The notes under the pieces were generated by a model. The model did not search any database and was not told the origin of the DNA. It worked only from the letters and a program-made list of their open reading frames with translations. Positions 56,901-64,000 of a stretch of DNA of 64,000 bases are shown here, piece after piece. The first letter of the stretch is position 1. Each line of letters opens with the position of its first letter. The position numbers and the translations under genes are program-made. The DNA comes from Tethya wilhelma. Taxonomy: Eukaryota > Porifera > Demospongiae > Tethyida > Tethyidae. The stretch covers positions 2,101,191-2,165,190 of the forward strand of contig CAXIPT010000002.1 of NCBI GenBank assembly GCA_964030475.1, in the 5' to 3' direction.

Positions 56901-57266
56901 AACAATTTTGCTGCTGACTTGAAAACAGACACTGTAAATATGCAATTTACTCAAATTACTTTAAATGGTGTTCTGCTATATAATGTCACCAAGAGAAGCC
57001 TTAGATACAGCCGCTCCTATGATAACCTCATTGTTCGAATTGCTCTATCTGGCTATCCAGAAGGCTTCTTTGATGCATTCCTACCCACAGTAATTATCAG
57101 TAAATGGTATCAGAGTGACAGATACAAGCACATTCAGTTCAATATGGATGATGGTATTGTTACAGAAGACGTGATTGAGGCATATGCAAGTCAGTTGCAT
57201 GCATTTACATTTGCCACTGACAGTGATCCAGGAAACCTTCTTCCACTGTCGGACAATAACTTCTGA
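50973..57266 (+). CDS. Secreted multidomain protein: C80-type autoprotease, TcdA/TcdB-like pore region, RTX calcium-binding repeats
   Basis: 2,097 aa in a single exon. Residues 1-25 are a signal peptide. Residues ~29-215 match the C80 cysteine protease fold of MARTX/large clostridial toxins, with the dyad at His103 (VVGHG) and Cys154 (SLVGCE), the spacing usual for the family. Residues ~215-790 are unassigned. Residues ~805-1165 hold a hydrophobic stretch (GTAFGAYSMYEDY, ITGLSPFAF) and a following block (ISGLEGDRSSLHGTYYGN) typical of TcdA/TcdB-type pore/translocation regions. From ~1190 to the end, Gly/Asp nonapeptides of the GGxGxDxLx type occur in six blocks, densest at ~1802-1883. No glucosyltransferase domain was recognised. 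Absence of introns and this domain order suggest bacterial ancestry by transfer, while the signal peptide and an acceptor-like TTGTTACAG 15 bp before the ATG suggest adaptation to a host genome. Biological role is unknown. Confidence 0.85.
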   Translation: MRNLQTVTAWPLALLVFSLAATTLAVTQYNYQIIAVMDVNWIELQVAEFLYNKNPGVSTLVLWNKPVRRNNEVQPGFYTHLKGIEIDETGLDFRTARIQVVGHGTVRNGERLMGRQTHEEIANALNALYPQTRRATNNNGERINSIARISLVGCECALDVNNNSPASETFAGKLIKELNVNYAIDTEITARTTLVTVDSTGRKLTGTTNDDRTITWKRGNPAAKKLFTLDEQGNVVAPNNAAAEGDSITCRACGITSNGCVGDANSGIIVTVRQDGVDPQRVRLTQRALYDMIDSATRSIFNSAAVDGNGNPLRTSELRRYIVRERVGNNANYQDQVRKVREFNSLIDFVNEINFFGRRGHQILQENQAPQHEYYLFGKYVIRMQTNDFYINAEGYMGVALINVPNDVPENVPEQTKSQLIEQSSLRNLETEQIPIIGERYWEMIGVHNDFMGDMRKLMNGQGGEITVDFTNADTRISKATSAQRIFAMTLSEPIRNFRAHPVNMIALDLNAHGFLSHQQFFHSHPMARAETWPPNIDSRILTKPTGFAGSYGDYSWGQVLTPQTGTLNSRQRKNARLARERVVNFFGSWLSNVDQGRIKIERNSGNIFIEKYQGTANPTLTIDVVGDNAFRQAIANVIKETVIVTFRENTAQSNIIIQNPNSIDFPGLLRSSREPMIETPELQVVEFKEEIAVNINSRTLPLVASETLRSDQESIAHQITSLVQELSNQDRTEYSVVKNSVEHEENEIRFRVIDRSEPPNTREMIVEVDEEKLGLDDVIEDMKGGLDEEESKSPGASSSGGSKLTTAKRVGTFLAIAGTTQGLFQSIGALEDGETKEGLIGLSMSLHDIGDLSGINERIYQSAGKTVGSIFRKDAGSIATDVSESVEATRAIAAADEEAVSFFGRAAREFSLIGTAFGAYSMYEDYSKHSVIGYIDLGIDAVITGLSPFAFNPYVETAVVALTAIRMVIDDFYENISQELDSLPPDATTRQKVDAFFKGFSETIVNILEEWSLEGQIYSAIMNSDKLDKEYDRDRDFLRTLSDYQNYYSVMTEEGTSVEQINFADGSAAWNGGDITFTLGDSNFAHIQLQEIVDQDGNQRSVDVDIPRHPNLQDIVMGIGESHSISFTTISVKFFWFVPVDTKTVISGLEGDRSSLHGTYYGNSQNNQFFAVQQRPPDLNYQLEDYYYNLYGRDGNDTFYLGPQHTYVEGNEGEDTYYISESSTHTDINNFARDRITDYLITTSEFLSLRLSRTGFNLHITSTDGHNITIFDWFRGVLYRHMNFRSGDGFLFWITVNEMGEAMMETYAWTKADSSEAVTLDLSQTGDPFESAITLVGSTFDDMMIGNDRNNHLLTSSGNDVMHGGEGKDSYNIEAMNGSLTINNFAQDEQQDFLYFRANHDEIVAQVQENDILIFKRDNSLSVTLQNWFVNSSYQHLLLVSNDAVVSQIATDPSNPEHLHMLFVDMDLIQGPKVLNMSIDEVSVIGSNEADRIRGNKNNNYFAPGLGDDYIEGGEGPDMYVIRPGEGNDVIYNLALDGQQDKILFGANWMEIQLTNESDDLILSVYAKNMSIRLLRWFQGENFQHITVRSMDGVVFTLPSSSDNLVKTPIVIDKGESPVGIKLDIEESPWKNVTSVSGSNFEDAISGNEQDSYMDPGSGQAFLRGRDGHDTYVIRANYSEGNRIYNIAEDEQFDTLMFLVPYSHIVVQKQACSIVLSSNLTSGATTVLLVDFMLSSKEQHLMITSSDGISFLLPESTDYQPVPIIINLATESRGQIVNLTEGTRYASVRTVYGSINGSNHLVGNEQNNTLVGGNKCDMLFGNDGNDVLKGGGDNDMLYGGSGNDILNGENGDDILEGGDGDDTLAPGVGRDIVNGGNGTDSVLCIGNPATATGSFIDLYNNISECNSDSSATLISIEGAHGSPYNDNIRDDFEDNILVGGGGNDTIWVSVGYDVLQGGPGHDVYDLSSATGTKIINNFAADLKTDTVNMQFTQITLNGVLLYNVTKRSLRYSRSYDNLIVRIALSGYPEGFFDAFLPTVIISKWYQSDRYKHIQFNMDDGIVTEDVIEAYASQLHAFTFATDSDPGNLLPLSDNNF

Positions 57267-58530
57267 TTAGTACAGGGACAGCATGGTTATGACTACTTTG
57301 TACTCACTGACTATAATAATACTATAATCTTATAATGCAAAGTAGCTTGTGAGTTTATGGCTATAATTATAAGGCAGGACCTGGTAGTACTTTTCAATGC
57401 ATACATTGTTTTTTGTTTGTTCCTCTTTAATTGTGCTTCATTTTTTTATAATCTTTTGTATTATATTAGATTAAGTCTTGATCCATTTACATAATAATAT
57501 TATTATTATACTCGATCCAGTAAGTCTGATTATGGTTGAATTCGGGTCTGTGTAGAACTTAATTGGTGTAAAATGAAATATTTTTTTAATCTGGAGTAAA
57601 TTATCATTCATGCATGGGATAATTTTACACTAGCTCTGCTTAGTGGACAATTTACACTAGCTATATAGCGCAGTCATGACTCACTCTAGGCCTGAGGCAT
57701 TAACCAGTGTAAAAAGTACTAAAAACCAATTGAGTAGGATTGATCTTTTAGCTATATATATCTATGGGGAAATTTTACACCACTTGGTTAATTAAAGGGT
57801 ATCACTCATATACGTAAAGTATTCCTATTGACAGAGCTCACTATTTCACTGACCTGAGCTTTGTCAGAGTTTCCTTCACTGAACTCGATTAATTAATTGA
57901 GGGCATCCTACACCACCAATATAGTCCAAGTACTGGATCGTAAAGCTAGGGCAGGAGCTTGGTTAAAGTGCATGATCAATCACTGTGTGACATGCCAACA
58001 TTTTGAAGGAATACCCTTTTGGCAGCCATATCCACCTCCACTTCCCAGCTTCTGTGTCATGCAAGGAAGCACCACCCTTAAACCACTTTTGGAGACGATG
58101 GAGATGAGAATACACTCTTGAACTGAGAGAAGCACATTGTCATGTAGCTGAGGCACTCAAATACTAACTCCTGTAGCAGTTGGAGACAGTTTTCTTTTAT
58201 AGTTATATAGTTATTTCTAGAGCACTTGTAGAGAGCATATGAAGTCACAACAGTGTAATTTTGTTACCTTAATACGTCATTACTTCCTTTCTTGAACACA
58301 ATTTCCATGGAAACAATGCAATAATATGTTTAGTTAAGTTTACTTATAACTCAAGTTGGCAGTTTCATCCTTGCATATATTGATTTCCTCGCATGTTAGT
58401 GGCAATTAAGAAACAAGAGCTAGCCATCTTTGTTTAATTCTTTGTGTATTTTTTTATGATAATCTTGATTATTTGGGTATATAGACTGGAGCTGCCATTC
58501 TTGAGATATAGTTGGAACAAACAAACACAT

Positions 58531-58575
<45 letters not shown>

Positions 58576-58804
58576 ATGCAACTAAATGACTAACCCCTGG
58601 TGTGCATGTATTGCATGAGAAGTCATCAACTGACATCCCTGGATGATGACCACTACTAATGAACTTTGTGGCTTTGTATTCCAGAGGCTGAAAAGGCAGC
58701 AAGCAACAAGCCTTTATGATTAGAATCTCAAAGCATGGCCATCTATTGTTGCTTATATACTGAGTCAAAGGGTTTCATGTTCTCCGTCCATAATTATGAT
58801 CAAG

Positions 58805-58849
<45 letters not shown>

Positions 58850-58949
58850 NCTAAGCAAGACTAGTATACTCTAGCTTAAACTATAATGTCCTAGAATGTT
58901 CTCTACAAACATGACATACATGTAATTATGAAATCGCTCTTTACAACAG
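57267..58949. other. Intergenic with microsatellites and a decayed family-1 piece
   Basis: (AC)n at about 58533-58574; (TG)n at about 58806-58849 ending in an ambiguous base. 58200-58440 resembles the family-1 transposon body (TTCTTGAACACAATTTCCATGGAAAC, AAGAAACAAGAGCTAG), heavily eroded. Otherwise nothing. Confidence 0.5.
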
Positions 58950-59522
58950 TTGGTACCTGCAAAGCCAAAGGACAAGTCATTCGATGAAATTAAGAAACTG
59001 TTGTGTGACCACTACCAACCACAACCTTCAATGATTGTACAAAGGTACACATTTAACTCCCGCTCTCAGAAAGAAGGAGAGTCGTTATCGGAATATGTGG
59101 CAGAGTTATGGAAGCTCTCTACAAACTGTGACTATGGAGCGTCACTTGAAGACATGTTAAGGGATCGTCTAGTATGTGGGGTCAAAGATAGTCGTATCCA
59201 AAGGAGACTTTTAATTGAACCCGACTTGACATTCAAGAAAGCAATGGAGACAGCAAGAGCTATGGAAGCGGCAGAAACTAATGCAATGGTGTTGCAAAGA
59301 AGAAAAGAAAATGTAGAAGGAATACATTCACTACGAGAAAATTTCGAACAATGTAAGCACTGTGGTAAACGGAACCACAAAGAACAAGAGTGCAGGCACA
59401 AGAATGCCGAATGTTTAGGTGCCATAAGGAGGGTCACTTGTCAGCAGTGTGCAAGATGAAGCACATAGGAAATGCTCATTGGTTGGACACGCAAGAAACT
59501 GTGGAAGAAACAGTACCGGAGT
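58950..59522 (+). pseudogene. Ty3/gypsy-type gag fragment with a broken second zinc knuckle
   Basis: A 170-codon frame without a proper ATG encodes a capsid-like segment (SEYVAELWKLSTNC) and one CCHC knuckle, CKHCGKRNHKEQEC. A one-base frameshift near 59412 throws the second knuckle out of frame. No pol follows. About 40 bp after the frame ends comes AGGAGGGAGGAG followed by TGTAGTGTATTG, which looks like a polypurine tract and LTR start. This may be an internally deleted element. It is unrelated in sequence to the gypsy at 27-32 kb. Confidence 0.65.
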
Positions 59523-59830
59523 ATTCAGCTTTATTCTGAGCTGTTATGTTTAATCTAAGGAGGGAGGAGTGTAGTGTATTGAAGATAGGAATGTGACAGT
59601 TTTAGCCTTTTTAGGAAATGTTAGGTTTTGCTTTTAGTGTTAAGATCAGAGTAGTGCTAATGTGCTTGATGTGAACTGGGTCCAAACACACAACTAATTA
59701 AGGTAAAAATTTATGCAAAATTGAAATAACTACCTTAATATTTATAGCATTACTATGAAAATCTAATTGAAGAAACTTATTATCGTCCTTAACATTTAAA
59801 AAAAAAATTTGGTCATGTGACCTAATTAAT

Positions 59831-60162
59831 ATTCATATAATTAACGAATTAATTATGCGCCATATATAGGCTGTTGCCATGGCAACCAAATTAATTTTTT
59901 CTGAATTGCAACATCATGGACTTCATTTTCCATGAGTCAAGTTTTAAATATGTTGTTGCCATGGAGAGTTATAATTTATTTTCTATTAAATTCCATATAA
60001 AGCACACCTCCAAAAACGACAAAAACGGCAATAACTCTCCATGACAACAACATATTCAAAACTTGACCGATGGAAAATGAAGTCCATGATGTTGCAATTA
60101 TGACAAAACTAATTTGGTTGCCATGGCAACAGCCTATATATGGCGCATAAATAATTATTCAT
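59831..60162. mobile_element. Foldback element with X-box palindromes in its arms
   Basis: Arms of ~120 bp (about 59850-59975 and 60030-60150), roughly 90% complementary, around a ~55-bp centre. Each arm includes GTTGCCATGGCAAC (59873-59886 and 60117-60130). No ORF. Confidence 0.7.
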
Positions 60163-60504
60163 AAGATGAGGGGTTGACTTAATACTTCGTTAAAACAATG
60201 AATATTCATTTTTGTGGCTATACAATTTTTTTAATGTGTTAAATTAGGACCAAATTATTGTATAATTGTGAAATCATGTCTTTATGATAAGGTAAAATTA
60301 TGTTACTAAATTTTGAAATCAGCACTTTTTGCTCTTAATCTAAGCCGACCCAGTCCTTAATGCCCCTGAGAGTACTGTCCATCATCATTCATGTTATCTG
60401 CTATCGCTGTCATTCTCATATTTGAACTAATGGGTTGTCATCATCTGCTGAGCTGTATGTGCATGTGTGTGNATTACATTATTGTATATCTAGCTCAGTA
60501 CCAA

Positions 60505-61144
60505 CAAGGGCTTATAAACTTCAAGGAGAAAAGGGCATGCATCTCAGTATATTGCCAATACATCCATCAAAATTCAAACGTTCAGACCGGTGTTACTATT
60601 TTTAGCCATTCGTGAACTACGGAAATGGGCGGGGATCTCAGTATACTTATAGTTTACGGTCATTTGCAGCACGCGCTTTGGCGCCAACGCAGGCATCTTG
60701 AACAGGCGCACAAATTGTGGCTGAAGCTGCTCGTACAGTCTCTGAAGTTCCTACGACTCCCACGAGGCCTAGAATAGTTTAAAGAACCCATCAAAATCAA
60801 TGGCTGTCAGTAAGAAGTACAAGAGATTGATGAACGCCAACACTCACCACTTAGAGAGTCTGTGAAGCAAACACTTTTGAAGAAGCTAAATTTTAAGAAC
60901 GTTCTACACCACCAAGAGTATCCAACACAGCCTTGCCAAGGTTCATATGGTCGTCCCTAGTTCAGTATCGTGCCTCTATTTACTTCTGCAGCTGCATTGA
61001 ATTACATTCGCGTGCATGCTCCAATAATAAATTTTTTGCGTTGCCTTTAGCTCACATGCACTCTATTTTTAGTAACTACCATGCCCCCTTTGAATTTTGA
61101 TGGTTTACTGATGCATGCCCTCTTCTTTAGTTTATAAGCCCTTG
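60505..61144. mobile_element. hAT-type MITE, 640 bp, with target duplication
   Basis: Perfect 16-bp terminal inverted repeats CAAGGGCTTATAAACT, starting CAAGGG as in hAT elements, flanked by GTACCAA on both sides (60498-60504 and 61145-61151). The unoccupied sequence CTCAGTACCAATGTGC is present at about 34569-34584. No transposase frame. Confidence 0.85.
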
Positions 61145-62458
61145 GTACCAATGTGCTCTTATTTCACCAGAGCATATATAGCTATATATTCTTTATATAT
61201 ATCTTATCTTATTTATTTTTTCTTTTGCTTGCTGNGCTCTGAAGGAGAAATTTGAGGCTAAACTGAATGGTTACTATTTCTCTAAAATTTTGGGGGGGCT
61301 GTAGCCCCTCCAAGCCCCCTTTCAAACCGCCACTGACTGCTTTTTGTAAAATCTCATCACTGCAAGAGTGCCAAATTTAAAAACAAACTGCTTGACGTCA
61401 ACTCTTTAGAAGTATGATTTTTTTTCCCCTTTATTTGTCCCTGGTTGGTTAGATCAGTGGGTGTGTCACAAAAAATCGAACAAAGAAAGTGGAAGCAGCC
61501 AAGAAATGGCAAAAAATGATACGTAGAAATGTTTAACAGTTAAAAATAAGTAGGTACACCTCCTTCTTGATTCTTTGATCGTTCTTGAATATAGGCAGAA
61601 GACTGTAAGTCTGCTATTCAGGAAGAAAATTTTCTAGCATGCTCAGTATAGCTAGATATCCATAGCTTACCAGAATACAGTCTCAGGACATGTACATTCA
61701 AGCATAATCATTGCTACCCAATAAGTTATAGCGGTAATAGTTTTAGCTAGAGTGCTAAGTAAGTGGGAGGGGCTACCGAAAGGGGTGTAACAGGTGTGTG
61801 TTAACAAGAGAATTAAAGTGAAAACGACTCTGAGCACGTATGTACCTGTTGAAAGCTTATAGTTTACACAGCACAAAAGAGCAGGAGCAAAGCGAAGTAT
61901 GAACTTGTACTTTTAACAAGCTTAATCTACCAAAATAGGTACGGCCATGGCCGTAGCTGCTGCATACCACCGGCCCTGTTGTTCTTAGACTATTTTTTCT
62001 TACCAATAAATAATTATCTGCATGTGTACTTGTACATACTTTAATTTTCAATTGCAATGCTAGAGAATGTACGTGCCATTCCTATGTACACGCAAATACT
62101 ACAGTCAAAAGTCAATCACATTCTACACACGCTTGGTAGGATATGCCCACCAAGCTTCGAAGTCACAGCTAGCACACACTCTCTGCTAGCCATCATGCAA
62201 ACTTCTGCATATTTTGAAATTCATGCATATCCATCCTATTGCATGCACAAGACACACCCATACAGTAATTTAAGTGCCTACGGTCTGCGGTTTTCAAAGA
62301 ATGCTTTGAAGTACTTTGATGTGGTCTAATTTCCAGGTCACTTGTATGAAGACAACTTCTGGTCACTAATTTTTGCAGGAAAATGATCTTCAGCACCTCC
62401 TGAACACTTTCATTTTCAATTTGTATATCCGGACACACCCTTTACGATCCACTAATCC
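61145..62458. other. Interspersed-repeat region without genes
   Basis: 61145-61235 matches 34579-34650. 61665-61855 matches 44430-44640. 62080-62440 resembles 33640-33970 (AAGCTTCGAAGTCACAGCTA, GCACACACTCT). One ambiguous base lies at 61235. Confidence 0.6.
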
Positions 62459-64000
62459 CCAGTATGGTAGTACTGGGTACACAGGAATGGCACGAATGGC
62501 CCATTAGCGCAATACAAATATTCACGCAAATAACTGCAAAAACTGGGCGCGCTTAGCACTAAAAGGCTTCTTAAGCTACTATTTAGCTCTTTGTCTTTCT
62601 AATCAGCCCAAAAACATGACCTCAAACCACCGCTAAAGTACCAAACACAAACATGCCAAATCTCCATCTTCTTCTTCTTCTTCTATCTTGGCTCAGAGAC
62701 TATTCACTTTTAGAAGCTGATTCTTGAACGAATGAACTTGGTTTCTTCCGGGACAGTCGCTTTTGCCATCGGTTTTTAGCGCCTCTCATTGAGTAGCTAG
62801 ATACAAGGCGAAAAGCGCCTCCTCCATATGGCCGCCATTAATTTCTACACTCATGCATGATTCATTAGCTTCTAGAAAATTCGAATTGACAACCATTTCC
62901 ACACACAAAAGTGTGCGTTATTTGGAATTAAATGCACTGAAGTTGCCTGGAACTACCTGGTTGCTCTTCTTAAGAGATGAATCAGGACTTTGATTATCAT
63001 AACATTCCCAGTACGGTAGTACTGGGTACATAGGAACACAGGAATGGCACGGATGGCCCATTAGCGCTATACAAATATTCACGCGAATAACTCTGCAAAA
63101 ACGGAGCACTTGGCTCTAAAAGGCTTCTTAAGCTACTATTTAGCTCTTTTTAATGAGCCCAAAAACATGGCCTAAAACCATCGCTAAAGTACCCAACCAA
63201 ACCTCTAATTTTCTCCATCTTCTTATTCTTCTTCTTCTTCTTCTTCTATCTTCTCACGCCATATCTCAAAGACCATTCACTTTTAGAAGCTGATTCTTGA
63301 ACAAACAAACTTGGTTTCTTTGTCTTCAATCGCTTTTGCCATCGGTTATTTGTGCTTCTCTTTGAGTCGCTAGATACAAGGCGAAAAGCGCCTCTCCATA
63401 TAATTTCTAAACTCATGCATTATTCATGAGCTAGCTAGCCTAACGACCCTTTCCATATTCAAGTGCGCGTTATTTGGAATCTATTGCAATCATGCAGTGC
63501 ACCTAAGTTCTGTCCTAGATCCTATCCTCTCGTTCTCTGTGTTCAGTTCTTCAGCACGTTGCCTGCTTGGAGGTTTAGATTTTCAGCCGTCTGAAAGGCT
63601 GCATCGACCGTCACTTGAGGCGGGCTATCATAACAGTTGCCAGGCAAGTTCTCTGCTCAGCCTGAAGACTATATTCTACTGATATTATAAAAAAAATAGA
63701 ACAAACAAGTACAAAAAACATTAGAAATGTAAATCAAACATAGGAATGGCCAAATCATAAAAAAACGAGCAAACAAGATAGGAATGGTTGTCAGATTGAG
63801 CGAGTTCATTCCTGTGTCTACAATGTCATTGAGCTCAGTAGGGATATGAACATAGGTGACACAGTGAAATGAACTCCTCGCTCAATCTGACAACCATTCC
63901 TATCTTGTTTGCTCGCTTTTTTATGATTTGGCCATTCCTATGTTTGATTTACATTTCTAATGTTTTTTGTACTTGTGTATTGATTACAATGGCCATTGGT
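62459..64000 (+). repeat. Inverted copy of the 35500-37051 spacer segment (two family-2 hairpin transposons)
   Basis: Reverse complement of 35500-37051. Short hairpins lie at about 62464-62483 and 63005-63024, with a long inverted repeat at about 63690-63980. The part 62918-64000 is almost identical to 35500-36581, whereas 62459-62917 differs by substitutions and in its (GAA)n length. The match continues to the window edge, so the duplication boundary lies outside. Confidence 0.85.

Noticed and set aside
50973..57266. Bacterial contamination as explanation of the RTX-type gene
   Set aside because: Flanks within 1-2 kb are the same MITEs as in intron-bearing genes and there is no ribosome-binding site or adjacent bacterial gene; contamination can still only be excluded with reads.
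1..64000. CRISPR arrays, rRNA, bacterial operons, riboswitches
   Set aside because: None found; the tandem repeats present have no regular unique spacers and the genome is eukaryotic.

Overview
The window looks like nuclear DNA of an early-branching animal, most likely a demosponge (Amphimedon-like). Evidence: AT-rich sequence, many short GT-AG introns, intronless class C (GABA-B-like) receptor genes in duplicated copies, Ty3/gypsy and LINE debris, and many hairpin MITEs. The species is inferred, not proven. No bacterial operon structure is present. One large intronless gene has a bacterial-toxin domain order but sits among sponge-type repeats.

Layout. 0-3 kb: the 3' end of a lipoxygenase gene (+), then a convergent two-exon, four-TM DoxX/TMEM35-like gene (-) with a 26-bp perfect palindrome just upstream of its ATG. 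3.8-8.4 kb: a MITE, minisatellites and dispersed repeats. 8.5-20.6 kb: two tandem 14-exon genes (+) encoding membrane-anchored pseudokinases related to PXK/Slob. One exon is about 97% identical between them while adjacent exons are clearly diverged. 21-24.6 kb: decayed MITE pieces and a dead LINE reverse transcriptase. 24.3-43.5 kb: a large inverted duplication. Its arms each carry a GABA-B-like receptor gene. The left copy is split by a very young Ty3/gypsy element (280-bp LTRs identical by eye, 4-bp target duplication), which carries a textbook -1 frameshift signal. The 3-kb spacer carries a second hairpin-transposon family, and that segment recurs in inverse orientation at 62.5-64 kb. 45.3 kb: a truncated ORF of a family seen in many invertebrates. 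48.7-50.1 kb: further copies of the first MITE family. 51.0-57.3 kb: a 2,097-aa single-exon secreted protein with a C80-type autoprotease, a TcdA/TcdB-like pore/translocation region and calcium-binding RTX repeats. 58.9-64 kb: a broken gag fragment, a foldback element with RFX X-box palindromes, a hAT-type MITE with a clear target duplication, and interspersed repeats.

Themes. (1) A probable receptor-like pseudokinase pair. (2) A toxin-architecture gene apparently adapted to an animal genome. (3) Two families of ~1-kb non-autonomous transposons with the same asymmetric architecture: an 8-bp-stem hairpin with loop GGTA at one end and a ~110-bp long inverted repeat at the other. One of them carries an intact NRF1-type palindrome in every full copy. 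All splice calls come from reading frame, phase and GT/AG signals by eye; no search or transcript evidence was available.
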